Positions 34,031 to 42,639 of a stretch of DNA of 64,000 bases are shown in pieces. The stretch comes from Flavobacteriales bacterium (lineage in GTDB: Bacteria > Bacteroidota > Bacteroidia > CAIKAF01). Position numbers and translations under genes: made by a program. The notes under the pieces were generated by a model, which saw nothing but the letters and a program-made list of their open reading frames with translations, was not told where the DNA came from and did not search any database. How positions within the stretch are numbered: position 1 is the stretch's first letter; the number at the start of each line of letters is the position of its first letter. The stretch covers positions 124,001 to 188,000 of the forward strand of contig JANWKT010000008.1 of the NCBI GenBank assembly GCA_025451235.1. The letters run 5' to 3'.

Positions 34031-34522
34031 CTATCCGGGGTGCTTAAACGAACTTAATTCTTCTAATTTATCCTGATAGTCATATTGGAGATCTTCGTGT
34101 AAAGTAGCTAACGATTTTTTAATCTTTTCTATTTGACGTTGATAGAGGTTTGTAAGTGCATTGCTGGTATGAATGGAAACTTTGGCATTCTTTAAATGCA
34201 AACAATAAAATATGAGTAGTTCAACCTCCGTTTGTTTTAAGCCTGAATATCTAATATACTTATTAATGATCCTCAAGATCTTTCGCATACTTTTTTTTGC
34301 AAAATAAATATTGGTATAGTTGATCTCTTTGAAATGTTGATCCACTTCCTTTTTAATATTTTCAATATAGGTTTCTTCATGCTCCGCCTCATATAGTAAG
34401 TAGGTCAGCAGTTCTTTGTTTTCCTTTTTGTATTTGGCCAGCCGGATACAAAGCTCTGCTACTTCAACTGACGACATGTTCATCAGGTCTTTTTTTAGGT
34501 CACTTATGCTTGCCGGTTTCAT
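34031..34522 (-). CDS. Conserved hypothetical, all-helical cytoplasmic protein
   Basis: 163 residues, no signal peptide, almost entirely charged amphipathic helix (AELCIRLAKYKKENKELLTYLLYEAEHEE). This opening is one I know from a widely conserved but unnamed Bacteroidota protein. No catalytic residues stand out. It is a single gene with 79 bp to the next upstream gene. Function unknown. Confidence 0.72.
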   Translation of the reverse strand: MKPASISDLKKDLMNMSSVEVAELCIRLAKYKKENKELLTYLLYEAEHEETYIENIKKEVDQHFKEINYTNIYFAKKSMRKILRIINKYIRYSGLKQTEVELLIFYCLHLKNAKVSIHTSNALTNLYQRQIEKIKKSLATLHEDLQYDYQDKLEELSSFKHPG

Positions 34523-34601
34523 TTCACTACTTTTTTAACAATTGAATATGTACATGGCCCAGTCTGGTCGCGGGGCATTTTCTTGCTTTATTGAATCCAA
34601 T

Positions 34602-35303
34602 CTAATCCAGTATTTCCAGATTATAGATGGGATGTATTTCCCATGCTGTTCCCGAAGCAGCGCAACAACCACATTTGGCAGGCTTGGATTTATGCTGATA
34701 ATCATAAAAAATCGATCCGCTTACTTTAATGGGAATATATAAAGGTTCGTCGGTGGTACTGTTACATTTGGCATATCCCTCCAATAGTCTGATGGCTTTT
34801 TGCCGGATCTTCTTGATTTGCTTTTCATGTTTTTTGAATAGTACCGGAAGCCCTGATATTTCACCGTTCATGGTGGTAGCAGAACTTATATTGGTTTTGC
34901 TGTCACCAAATATCATATGGATATCGTTGTCTTCTTCTATAGAAAAAGTATATAGATATGCTCTGCGGATGGTGATAAAATATTTTTCCTGCGTAACTCT
35001 CGGATTTTTTTTAATGAAGGTTATTTCCCTCATTTCTGTATCTGATGCTTCAATTGATTGAAGAAATAGTAAAAAATCCTTTACTGTACTGAATGTTTTC
35101 TTCGGAGACAAAACATAAGTGGTTTTGGCTTCTTCCCTTACACTGTTCTCGGTATCCCCATCATTGAATTTACGGTCGGCAAAACCCTCTGGGAAAGTCG
35201 TTAACAGAACCTCAAAAGCGCTGATTGGGGAGGTAACCGCAAAGCCTTTCAGCACCAGAAATAAAAAGAAAACTACCAGGAATACACGTTTGCTTCTATC
35301 CAT
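34602..35303 (-). CDS. Secreted hypothetical protein with C-terminal EIHP motif
   Basis: 233 residues; signal peptide about 1-22. The middle (TFSTVKDFLLFLQS, YLYTFSIEEDNDIHMIFGD) and the C-terminal IPIKVSGSIFYDYQHK ... GTAWEIHPIYNLEI recall a family of small secreted or extracellular proteins that end in GFFDxxHGQ...xxELHPV. The Cys cluster KCGCCAASG lies between these blocks, where relatives have few Cys. Function is unknown; nuclease or binding roles have no direct support. A promoter box lies at 35324-35331. Confidence 0.65.
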   Translation of the reverse strand: MDRSKRVFLVVFFLFLVLKGFAVTSPISAFEVLLTTFPEGFADRKFNDGDTENSVREEAKTTYVLSPKKTFSTVKDFLLFLQSIEASDTEMREITFIKKNPRVTQEKYFITIRRAYLYTFSIEEDNDIHMIFGDSKTNISSATTMNGEISGLPVLFKKHEKQIKKIRQKAIRLLEGYAKCNSTTDEPLYIPIKVSGSIFYDYQHKSKPAKCGCCAASGTAWEIHPIYNLEILD

Positions 35304-35323
35304 TGGACATACTTTTGTATGGT

Positions 35324-35331
35324 CAAACTTA
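35324..35331 (-). promoter_or_regulatory. Candidate -7 box (TAAGTTTG on the minus strand)
   Basis: An exact TAnnTTTG match on the minus strand, 20 nt upstream of the ATG at 35303. Confidence 0.5.
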
Positions 35332-35425
35332 AAGGAAGATTAGATCAAAAACAAGGGCCGAGGTGGAGATAGGCTTTGGATATATGGGGATGTTCACTAA
35401 ATTTATACATATCAACTGAAAAACG

Positions 35426-36121
35426 ATGAGATCAAAAATATATATGCCGTCTATGTTCCTCATCCTGCTCGCGGGGCTAATGGTCATGCGCTATGGAAAA
35501 TGCTCCTGTGGGGGTGGCAAGCATAGATATAAACCGGTGATCTATTTATATCCTGAGGCGAAAAGTTTAATAAAATTAAAGCTGAACTATGCGGGGGAAC
35601 TTACCGTTACCTATCCTGCATATAAGAATGGATGGGAAGTAATTGCTCATCCCGATGGGAAGCTCGTTGACCCTGTTGATAACAAGGAATATTCTTATTT
35701 GTTTTGGGAGGGTAAGGATGATGGTCCTGCCCCAAAAAAACTCATTTACACCGAAGGTTTTGTGGTTAAAGGCGACAGCGCCCATCTTTTCTTACAGGAT
35801 AAACTAAGTGAAATGGGAATGGTTCCCAAGGAATATAACGAATTCATTGTTTATTGGTATCCTATATTGAAAGAGAATAAATACAACTTCATTCATTTTA
35901 AGGTGGGGGATGCTTATGATGAGATTTCCACCATGGAGATCGATCCTAAACCAGATGCCATGCTTCGGGTGTTTATGTATTATAAATCTATGGATAAGCC
36001 CGGAAGTGTTTCTCCCCAGGTTTTTGTTCCATTTACCCGGACTGGTTTTACTTTGGTTGAATGGGGTGGAGGACCTATCAACTCTGAAATTATTCTAAAA
36101 GAAAAGGGGTTGGAGAACTAG
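35426..36121 (+). CDS. Conserved secreted hypothetical protein (KPVIYLYPE family)
   Basis: 231 residues. An N-terminal hydrophobic segment is followed by KCSCGGGKHRYKPVIYLYPEA. The blocks GELTVTYPAYKNGWEV, EYSYLFWEGK and PFTRTGFTLVEWGG identify a widespread family of secreted proteins of unknown function, known to me only by these motifs. The Cys residues near position 27-29 could be a lipidation site, but no proper lipobox precedes them. The gene is divergent from the 34602 gene and has TAAATTTA, one base off the -7 consensus, about 28 nt before the start. Confidence 0.72.
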   Translation: MRSKIYMPSMFLILLAGLMVMRYGKCSCGGGKHRYKPVIYLYPEAKSLIKLKLNYAGELTVTYPAYKNGWEVIAHPDGKLVDPVDNKEYSYLFWEGKDDGPAPKKLIYTEGFVVKGDSAHLFLQDKLSEMGMVPKEYNEFIVYWYPILKENKYNFIHFKVGDAYDEISTMEIDPKPDAMLRVFMYYKSMDKPGSVSPQVFVPFTRTGFTLVEWGGGPINSEIILKEKGLEN

Positions 36122-36186
36122 AGAATAGAACTTCTACTTCATATATTTCAACACCCCAGTTACTTTTTTTTGCTTTTTTTTATCAT

Positions 36187-36921
36187 CTAATCCCACCACA
36201 TCCAAAATGCATTGGTATTCTCAAGGTCCTTTTGAAACTCTTCCATGGAACCATAGCCTTGATCAATTACATCCGGACAAAAAGCATAGATCTCTTTTGC
36301 CATTTCTTTAACCGGAATCTTTTGTCTGAATTTTCCATGGATCCTATCCATATCTATGGTATTAATTTCTATACCATATTTTTCGTCCCATTCTTTGATC
36401 TTTTTGATCACATCTTCATTTTCTATATCATAGTTGATGCCGTTTACATCCCATAACTGGATGATGGTGTACACATCATCATCAGGATAAGCTGCCAGAT
36501 CGTAATAGGTTTCATAAGTTCCGTTACTTAATTCATCAAAACTCACATCATCAAACCCAATATTTTTTTTAAAAAGATAAATATTAGCTCCTATCAATTT
36601 TTTCTGGAAACGGTCGATCATCTTATCGGCATCTTTTTCGGATAGTTTAAACCATTCAATTCCGTTGATCAGGGAATCATTCGGTATTTCTTTACCATTC
36701 TCATAGCTTGACCCATAATTGATCCTGAGTTGTTGAGGAGATTTACCGGCAACCGAATTGAGTTCATCCAGGTAGTCTTTCGGAATGGTAAGACCAAATA
36801 AGGAAGTGTCTTTTGATATTGGGCCAACCGGATCATTGCTGTTGTTTTGAGACCTGGTTGTTTTTCCACAGGAAATCCAGCAAAAAGAAATCATCAGGAT
36901 GAATAGGGGTAGCTTTTTCAT
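36187..36921 (-). CDS. DUF4253 domain lipoprotein
   Basis: 244 residues from the ATG at 36921. The frame is open to 37122, but that stretch runs through a GC-rich repeat and the rplS terminator, while 36921 starts a lipoprotein signal (MKKLPLFILMISFCWISC). The C-terminal half is DUF4253: EWDEKYGIEINTIDMDRIHG, then AKEIYAFCPDVIDQGYGS and TNAFWMWWD at the very end, the standard FCPDxxxQG...WWD ending. DUF4253 proteins are immunity-like or unknown; here the protein is attached to a membrane. Single gene downstream of rplS, separate from it by the terminator. Confidence 0.85.
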   Translation of the reverse strand: MKKLPLFILMISFCWISCGKTTRSQNNSNDPVGPISKDTSLFGLTIPKDYLDELNSVAGKSPQQLRINYGSSYENGKEIPNDSLINGIEWFKLSEKDADKMIDRFQKKLIGANIYLFKKNIGFDDVSFDELSNGTYETYYDLAAYPDDDVYTIIQLWDVNGINYDIENEDVIKKIKEWDEKYGIEINTIDMDRIHGKFRQKIPVKEMAKEIYAFCPDVIDQGYGSMEEFQKDLENTNAFWMWWD

Positions 36922-36975
36922 AGGATCCTTTTGAGTAATGTTTAAATAAATATAGGAAGAATTCAATGGTTTGTA

Positions 36976-37078
36976 GCAAGCTCCGGCGATGTCCGCCTGG
37001 CCTACCATTCGGACGGGTAAGGTTGACGGACGATGGAAAGTGTTATTGAACCCCGGAGCGTGCTGGGGAGAAGCTTGC
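36976..37078. repeat. GC-rich island with inverted ends GCAAGCT/AGCTTGC
   Basis: About 100 bp of GC-rich, non-coding DNA with inverted ends (GCAAGCT at 36976-36982 and AGCTTGC at 37072-37078) and inner CTCCGG/CCGGAG pairs. It lies between the DUF4253 gene start and the rplS terminator. No ORF is supported. Confidence 0.45.
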
Positions 37079-37085
37079 CCCAAAT

Positions 37086-37119
37086 AAAAAAGCCCTCCCG
37101 GTTTAACCGGGAAGGCTTT
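37086..37119 (-). terminator. Intrinsic terminator of rplS
   Basis: On the minus strand AAAGCCTTCCCGGTT pairs with AACCGGGAGGGCTTT (one G-T pair) and is followed by a run of T. It lies 24 nt past the rplS stop. Confidence 0.88.
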
Positions 37120-37142
37120 CAATATATTTAAGTAAGACCGAG

Positions 37143-37502
37143 TTACTCGGTAGTAACCATCATTTTTTCTTTGATACGAGCTGCTTTACCACTTACATTG
37201 CGTAGGTAAAATAACCTGGCTCTGCGAACTTTTCCTGTTTTTAATACTTCAACCGAAACTACAAAGGGAGAAGAGATAGGGAAAATCCTTTCTACACCAA
37301 CACCATTTGAAATCTTCCGTACGGTAAATGTGGCCGTAGATCCACTTCCTTTTCTTTGCAATACTACCCCCTGAAAAGTTTGGATACGCTCTTTATTTCC
37401 TTCAACAATCTTATAGTCAACACTTACTGTGTCACCTGCTTTGAACTGAGGAAGCTCTGTTCCTTTTACAAAAGTATCCTGTACATATTTTACTGCGTCC
37501 AT
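37143..37502 (-). CDS. rplS: 50S ribosomal protein L19
   Basis: 119 residues, normal length. Diagnostic blocks are [27 protein letters not shown], then [32 protein letters not shown] and [20 protein letters not shown], covering the whole L19 fold. L19 lies at the interface of the 30S and 50S subunits. The gene stands alone here, away from the rimM-trmD group known in other phyla. A hairpin just before the start and a terminator after it frame the gene. Confidence 0.97.
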   Translation of the reverse strand: MDAVKYVQDTFVKGTELPQFKAGDTVSVDYKIVEGNKERIQTFQGVVLQRKGSGSTATFTVRKISNGVGVERIFPISSPFVVSVEVLKTGKVRRARLFYLRNVSGKAARIKEKMMVTTE

Positions 37503-37509
37503 ATCAATA

Positions 37510-37524
37510 CCCCGTTAATTGGGG
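37510..37524 (-). promoter_or_regulatory. Stem-loop in the rplS leader
   Basis: CCCC-AATTAAC-GGGG on the minus strand, ending 7 nt before the rplS ATG at 37502. A TAACATTG box (one base off TAnnTTTG) lies just upstream at 37530-37537, so the hairpin would form the very 5' end of the transcript and cover the ribosome entry site. L19 autoregulation by such leaders is known in other bacteria; here it is only inferred. Confidence 0.4.
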
Positions 37525-37614
37525 CTGCAATGTTACAACTTTTTTTAATTCTTATCAAATGAAACCCGCCCAAATTTCATATTTTCATGCTGTTTTTTAT
37601 AATGTAAATTCACC

Positions 37615-39072
37615 ATGATCAAGCCCAATGGCCCTTTTGCCGACATCCACCAACACTCCAACCTCAAATCTTTTTATAGCGGCTATCCCCGTCCTACCAG
37701 GAACATTTGGGATTATATGGTGCATAAAACCGATCATAAAGGTACTACAGCCAAGTTTTCACTCAAGAATTCTGATGAGGTGGCCAAGTTTTCCCAAGCC
37801 AATTTTTATGACCTCATAGAGGGAAATGTAAGAATACCCACTGTTTCGCTCTATCCTATGGAAACAGGCTTCCTTGATTTCAGGAACCTGGCCGAATTTG
37901 TTACCAACCAGAAAGGCCGGGACAATATGGCGGAGATCATAACGGGCTACGGATTGGATGCCATTAAATACCTCAGAAATAACGATGATTATTATAGCCT
38001 GCTACAGCAAGAATATAGATATATGCTTGATAATCAGGGAAAAAGTCCTTGCGGCAAGTATGAATATGAACTGGCTACCGACTATAAACACCTAAGAGGG
38101 ATCTTAAATAAAGGACCCCATACCCTGGCGGTAGTTCTTTCGGTGGAAGGGGCCCATGTATTTTTTGACAAGGCCATGCTAAGCGGAAAACTAACTAAAA
38201 GCGAAATGAGGGCTAAACTCATTCAGCATATCGGTGAGGTAAAGGAATGGGAAGTCCCCCCCTTTACCATGAACCTTTGTCATCATTTTTATAATGGACT
38301 CTGTGGACATAGCCGAAGTTTTTCTGGCCTATTGAGTCTGGGATTGGTGAATCAGAACAAGGGTATGGATCTTGGGTTTACGGGCTTAGGGATCATTGCT
38401 TCACGCGAATTGGTGAGCAGGCAGAATGGGAAACGGATCATTATAGATACCAAACATATGAGCTTGAAGGGGCGGGTACACTATTACAATTGGATCCGAT
38501 CTTATAACCGGATTTCAAATTCAGATAAGATACCTATTATTTGTAGTCATACAGGGGTGAATGGTTATAAAACCATGAGCTCTTCGGTGCTAAAGAAAGA
38601 CAATCACAAAAAAATGACCCAACATCATTTTAATCGCTGGAGCATAAATATTTCGGATGAAGAAACCCGGATCATTTACGAAAGTGGAGGATTGGTGGGT
38701 ATTATGATGGATAAGTATAAAATGGCGGGTCGTAAGTTTTTCGACAAGCTTGTTAAAATAACTGACCGGCAGGAAATAAAAGATGCCTATGCAGAAGCAT
38801 TTATGGATAATGTGATCCAGATGATCCAGGCGGTGGGTGAACCATCGGCTTGGGATATGATCACTTTAGGAACAGATTATGATGGAGCTATTCCCCACGT
38901 TGATTGTTATGAAAAAAGTAGCAGGCTGCCTGAATTCTACGATCAGTTGATCACTTATTTGGATAAAACAAAACATGGGAAAGAATATTGGTATGGATTA
39001 AAGCCTCAGGAAATTGCAGATAAGATCTTCAGTGAGAATGCACTGGCCTTTTACCAGAAACATTTCATATGA
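37615..39072 (+). CDS. M19 (membrane dipeptidase)-like amidohydrolase
   Basis: 485 residues, no signal peptide. Metal-binding motifs of the M19/renal dipeptidase type can be placed in order: ADIHQHSN near residue 9, VVLSVEGAHVFF near 177, NLCHHFYNGLCGH near 222, IDTKHMS near 280, CSHTGVNG near 307 and LGTDYDGAIPH near 420. Typical bacterial M19 enzymes have about 350-400 residues, so this one has inserts, mainly in residues 60-170. It probably cleaves dipeptides or related amides in the cytoplasm. Single gene, divergent from rplS. Confidence 0.8.
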   Translation: MIKPNGPFADIHQHSNLKSFYSGYPRPTRNIWDYMVHKTDHKGTTAKFSLKNSDEVAKFSQANFYDLIEGNVRIPTVSLYPMETGFLDFRNLAEFVTNQKGRDNMAEIITGYGLDAIKYLRNNDDYYSLLQQEYRYMLDNQGKSPCGKYEYELATDYKHLRGILNKGPHTLAVVLSVEGAHVFFDKAMLSGKLTKSEMRAKLIQHIGEVKEWEVPPFTMNLCHHFYNGLCGHSRSFSGLLSLGLVNQNKGMDLGFTGLGIIASRELVSRQNGKRIIIDTKHMSLKGRVHYYNWIRSYNRISNSDKIPIICSHTGVNGYKTMSSSVLKKDNHKKMTQHHFNRWSINISDEETRIIYESGGLVGIMMDKYKMAGRKFFDKLVKITDRQEIKDAYAEAFMDNVIQMIQAVGEPSAWDMITLGTDYDGAIPHVDCYEKSSRLPEFYDQLITYLDKTKHGKEYWYGLKPQEIADKIFSENALAFYQKHFI

Positions 39073-39093
39073 TGTATTCCGCAGTAATTTTTG

Positions 39094-39101
39094 TATATTT
39101 G
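39094..39101 (+). promoter_or_regulatory. Candidate -7 box (TATATTTG)
   Basis: An exact TAnnTTTG match 24 nt before the ATG at 39126 and after the stop of the M19-like gene, supporting a separate promoter for the DUF6580 gene. Confidence 0.45.
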
Positions 39102-39125
39102 CTGTAGAAATAATTGATCATTTAT

Positions 39126-39716
39126 ATGAAGAAGAACATTATTTTATTTGTCATCTCCAGTGTAGTAATCGCTACTTTATCAAGGTTATTACCTCATCCA
39201 TTAAATTTTGCTCCCATGATTGGGATTACACTTTTTAGTGTGGCTTATCTGCCAAAGAGATGGATGGGATTTGTTCTTCCCATGGCATGTTGGTTCATCA
39301 GCGATCTGTTTGTGAACGCTTTTAAAGAAAATGCAGCCACCAATGGAATGAGTTATTTTATAACCCCGACCGCCTTGGGAGTATATGTAAGTTTGATCAT
39401 TGTTTTCTTATTGGGAAATTTGTTGAGGGGAAAAGTCAGGCTACCTAAATTAATTGGGGTTACTTTATCATCTTCCATATTGTTTTATATCATCACCAAT
39501 TCTTTCTGTTATACAGAGGGAGATCTATATGGAACCGGCATAACGGGGTATTTTAATTGTTTAATGGCAGGCATTCCATTTATTAGAACTTCTGAAGGAG
39601 TATTTATTGGAAGTTTCTTTTTCAACCAGATATTGGGTGATCTGTTGTATGTTGGTGTTTTGTTCGGCAGTTATTATTTGGTGAACAGAAAATCACTGAA
39701 ACCGGCATACGCATAA
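39126..39716 (+). CDS. DUF6580 family membrane protein (putative transporter)
   Basis: 196 residues from the ATG at 39126; the TTG at 39114 is a less likely start. Five or six hydrophobic helices. The start SRLLPHPLNFAPMIGITLFSVAYLP is the DUF6580 signature (RLLPHPPNFTP-like block followed by ALFxGAYF). A second mark is GDLYGTGITGYFNCLMAGIPFIRT. The family resembles the substrate-binding membrane subunits of ECF transporters, and a vitamin or metal uptake role has been supposed; the ligand is unknown. Confidence 0.87.
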   Translation: MKKNIILFVISSVVIATLSRLLPHPLNFAPMIGITLFSVAYLPKRWMGFVLPMACWFISDLFVNAFKENAATNGMSYFITPTALGVYVSLIIVFLLGNLLRGKVRLPKLIGVTLSSSILFYIITNSFCYTEGDLYGTGITGYFNCLMAGIPFIRTSEGVFIGSFFFNQILGDLLYVGVLFGSYYLVNRKSLKPAYA

Positions 39717-39724
39717 ATAATTTG

Positions 39725-39790
39725 CAGGATGCCTTTCCCGGCTACCCTTCCAACTTGCCGTAGCGCCTTCCTGACGGCAGGCAGGTAAAG
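39725..39790. repeat. Short GC-rich island (GGCAGGCAGG type)
   Basis: Non-coding GC-rich stretch between two rightward genes, ending CTGACGGCAGGCAGGTA. The GGCAGGCAGG core reappears in the island at 59834-59950, so the two may belong to one repeat family. Confidence 0.4.
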
Positions 39791-39827
39791 AATCAACGAA
39801 CTTATTTATCTTTACAATCATATATTT

Positions 39828-40970
39828 ATGCCGCATTCGTATATCAGTTATTGGGAACATGATGTCTGGTTAAAAGATATCGATATCACCATTATTGGAA
39901 GTGGGATTGTCGGATTATCGTCGGCATATTTTATCAAAAAAAAATATCCTCAAAAAAAAGTGGTGGTACTCGAAAGAGGATTTTTACCACATGGAGCCAC
40001 TACCCGTAATGCCGGATTCTCCTGTTTCGGAAGTCCTTCTGAGATATTAAGTGATATAAAAAAAACAGGAAAAGATAAGGCCTACGCCCTGGTGAAAGAA
40101 AGATTTGATGGATTGAATGCCCTTATTCAACTGCATGGACCGGATGCGATCCAATATGAGAATTTTGGCGGGTATGAAATATTTAAAGAGTCGGAAAAAA
40201 GCACCTACGAAGAATATCTTTCAAAATTGAATGAATTGAATACTGAATTGCAGGATGTATTGAATATAAGATCACATGTTTATCAGGTAGCGGAGAAAAA
40301 CAAATCTGCAGAATTGGGATTGAAGGGAATTGTGGGAATGTTCTTTAACCCGTGGGAAGGCCAGTTACATAGTGGCTTATTGATCAGGAACCTGGTGAAA
40401 TTATGCAGGGAAGTAGGGGTGGAGATCATCACCGGGATCAACATTCATCGCTTCGAAAATTCCAACCACCAGGTTATATTGCATGCTGAGAATCACGTGG
40501 AGATCAAAACAAAAAAACTAATTATTACGGTCAACGGATTTGCCAAAGCGTTGGTGCCGGAGCTGGAAGTATTCCCTGCACGTGGTCAGGTATTGGTTAC
40601 TTCACCTATTCATGGTTTACAGATCCGGGGGACTTTTCACCACAACGAAGGATTTGATTATTTCAGAAATGTTGGGAACAGGGTATTGTTGGGAGGAGGT
40701 CGCAACCTGGATGCGGATAATGAGCAAACCACCAGCATGGAAAGGAATGAAAAGATCTTTGGTTATTTGTTTGAATTATTAAAAGAAACCGTTTTACCAG
40801 GAAAAGAATTTTCCATTGATTACGAATGGAGCGGCACCATGGGAGTAGGAGAGGAGAAGAGCCCGATCGTAAAATATATAAAGGACAATGTAATGGTTGC
40901 AGTAAGAATGGGTGGAATGGGGGTGGCCATCGGAACCAATGTGGGAAAGAAAGTGGCTGAGACGGTATAA
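39828..40970 (+). CDS. FAD-dependent amine/amino-acid oxidoreductase (DAO family)
   Basis: 380 residues. The FAD loop ITIIGSGIVGLSSAYFI lies at residues 19-35 after a short lead with a Tyr-Trp pair (SYWEHDVW), and VVVLERGFLPHGATTRNAGF holds the conserved Glu that binds the ribose and the TTRNAGF segment typical of gamma-glutamylputrescine-oxidase-like enzymes. LVTSPIHGL and the C-terminal GMGVAIGTNVGKKVAE complete the DAO pattern. It should oxidise an amine or amino acid in the cytoplasm. It ends directly against the convergent gene at 40971, with no spacer. Confidence 0.88.
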   Translation: MPHSYISYWEHDVWLKDIDITIIGSGIVGLSSAYFIKKKYPQKKVVVLERGFLPHGATTRNAGFSCFGSPSEILSDIKKTGKDKAYALVKERFDGLNALIQLHGPDAIQYENFGGYEIFKESEKSTYEEYLSKLNELNTELQDVLNIRSHVYQVAEKNKSAELGLKGIVGMFFNPWEGQLHSGLLIRNLVKLCREVGVEIITGINIHRFENSNHQVILHAENHVEIKTKKLIITVNGFAKALVPELEVFPARGQVLVTSPIHGLQIRGTFHHNEGFDYFRNVGNRVLLGGGRNLDADNEQTTSMERNEKIFGYLFELLKETVLPGKEFSIDYEWSGTMGVGEEKSPIVKYIKDNVMVAVRMGGMGVAIGTNVGKKVAETV

Positions 40971-41531
40971 CTACTTTTGATTCAAGTAATCTTCCAGGGT
41001 TTGTATAATGGCACTGGTTTCGCTTTTTATTTCTCCTGTTTCAATTGAACTTGCTCCTTCCCAGGTATAATTCCATCGGAAACTATAACGGCGGGTATGG
41101 ATGTAGCGATGGAATATTCTTATGAAGAATCTTTCACTAGCGATCTTTCCATGGTATTTTGTATAATCTTCTTTGGTGCCCTTGCTATTTCGTTTTTCGT
41201 CGGCTATAATGGAATCTATCATTCTTTCCGACCGCTTGATCATGCGTTCGGTTTTTTCTCTTTTTTTTCCTCCATGAACAGGTTCCAATGTAATATATAA
41301 AGTGATGGTATCATATCTCTCTTCGTAATTGTAGTCGGCACTTAAGCCCGGATCAACTCTCATATATTTTTTGAATATCATGTCACAGTTCCACTTTTTG
41401 TTTTGTGGTTGTAATATCCAGTCAACGGGTACATGATCTTTCATATATAACCTCACTGCCTTCTTTGAATATTGGGCGTACAGACCTGAACTGAAGAGAA
41501 TAAATAGGAGGGTGGTTAGTATGAATTTCAT
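40971..41531 (-). CDS. Small secreted hypothetical protein, third of a tandem paralogue set
   Basis: 186 residues; signal peptide ends at YAQ. The mature start YMKDHVPVDWILQPQNKKW then FKKYMRVDPG is shared in pattern with the two proteins encoded upstream (Y-M-x4-P-x2-W-x14-18-F/Y-x-K). The rest holds TLYITLEPVHGG and charged helices. The family is unknown to me. It overlaps the upstream gene by ATGA and is last in the four-gene operon. Confidence 0.68.
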   Translation of the reverse strand: MKFILTTLLFILFSSGLYAQYSKKAVRLYMKDHVPVDWILQPQNKKWNCDMIFKKYMRVDPGLSADYNYEERYDTITLYITLEPVHGGKKREKTERMIKRSERMIDSIIADEKRNSKGTKEDYTKYHGKIASERFFIRIFHRYIHTRRYSFRWNYTWEGASSIETGEIKSETSAIIQTLEDYLNQK

Positions 41532-42103
41532 TCTTCTTTTAAATAAGCTATGATTTTTGCTCTGATCATTTTTTCTTCGTCATAGATAGTTTCATCCAAA
41601 AAGCGGGTCAGGGGAAAATACCCTTCTGAATTGGATAACGTTATTTCATAGCCTGGTATTGTTATATAATCCTGGACCCTATATTTTATATGCAGGTTCC
41701 TGTAATCGTATACCCATCTATAAAACCCTCGTTTACCCCGATAAATGGAATCTCTCCGGACTTTGTTGAGGTTTTCTATTTCATTTTTCAGCAGAACGGC
41801 GATGGAATCATCCCTTCGTACCTGCCATTTCTCTCTGGGTTTAAAAAACTGAAGGAAAACAGTCAACGAATCTTTAAATCCATAAACGGCAGGGGTATCT
41901 TGAGGAGGATCCAGGTCATATTGCGCCATACCCTTTTTTATATAGAGGAACGAACTATCACTGGTTTTTACCTGTTTCCAATCTTTGGGTAATTGACCAT
42001 GCATATATTTTTCAAAATCGATTAACGATCGTTGAGACATCATTCTCTGTATAGAAAATAAAAAAACGATCAAAAAAATGATGCAAGTTGCTTTTGATCT
42101 CAT
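41528..42103 (-). CDS. Small secreted hypothetical protein, second of a tandem paralogue set
   Basis: 191 residues; hydrophobic signal ending near QRMMSQ. The mature part starts FEKYMHGQLPKDWKQVKTS and SFLYIKKGMAQYDLDPP, the same pattern as its two neighbours. TVFLQFFKPREKW aligns with TLYITLEPVHGG and TFYIFIDHMKQEQ of the others. It overlaps both neighbours by 4 nt (ATGA). Divergence between the copies is large, so the duplication is old. Confidence 0.68.
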   Translation of the reverse strand: MRSKATCIIFLIVFLFSIQRMMSQRSLIDFEKYMHGQLPKDWKQVKTSDSSFLYIKKGMAQYDLDPPQDTPAVYGFKDSLTVFLQFFKPREKWQVRRDDSIAVLLKNEIENLNKVRRDSIYRGKRGFYRWVYDYRNLHIKYRVQDYITIPGYEITLSNSEGYFPLTRFLDETIYDEEKMIRAKIIAYLKEE

Positions 42104-42639
42104 TGGCTTTCTACATGGAAAAACAAAGTAGTTCTTATACTATCCATTTGTGCATATTCTCTTTTAGAAACATCAATGAGAGAAAATTCTTCGCTATGAT
42201 ACCATGCAACAAATAAAGGGTCATAATTGGTATAGTTATGTCTTTTGATCTCTTTTTGTAACGGCCATATCTTGGCATTGTATTCATCAAAAGCGTTTTT
42301 TGTATTGATGGAAATATATACTTTCTGGAGAGAGTCTATTTTTTGCTGAAGCACCAGGTTCTTATGGTAAAAACTATCTCTTTGTTCCTGCTTCATATGA
42401 TCAATGAAAATATAGAATGTTAGAGTATCATTAAAGCAACAATTGTCTCTTGTAACACCTACTGTTCCATACATGGAGGTATATTTCTTGAATTCAAGAG
42501 AACTGTCTTTATCATGTTGGATGATCCAGCCTTGTGGCAAGTGATGGCTCATATAACTTCTGATCCCGCCCATTGTTTTTTGTGCATGGACATAAGATGC
42601 CATAAAAGAAAGACTTATAATAAGAATGAAATTTTTCAA
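42100..42639 (-). CDS. Small secreted hypothetical protein, first of a tandem paralogue set
   Basis: 179 residues; signal peptide ends at VHAQ. The mature start IRSYMSHHLPQGWIIQHDK then LEFKKYTSMYG carries the family pattern. A pair of Cys (RDNCCFND) follows, absent from the other two copies. The next gene overlaps by 4 nt at each side. Function unknown; export and tight coupling suggest the three products act together, perhaps as a complex. Confidence 0.68.
   Translation of the reverse strand: MKNFILIISLSFMASYVHAQKTMGGIRSYMSHHLPQGWIIQHDKDSSLEFKKYTSMYGTVGVTRDNCCFNDTLTFYIFIDHMKQEQRDSFYHKNLVLQQKIDSLQKVYISINTKNAFDEYNAKIWPLQKEIKRHNYTNYDPLFVAWYHSEEFSLIDVSKREYAQMDSIRTTLFFHVESQ

Noticed and set aside
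34602-35303. Secreted nuclease call for the EIHP protein
   Set aside because: The resemblance to the ELHPV-ending family is only by short motif and no catalytic residues could be assigned, so it is left as hypothetical.
36922-37122. N-terminal extension of the DUF4253 frame
   Set aside because: It would translate a GC-rich repeat and the rplS terminator; the ATG at 36921 gives a proper lipoprotein signal.
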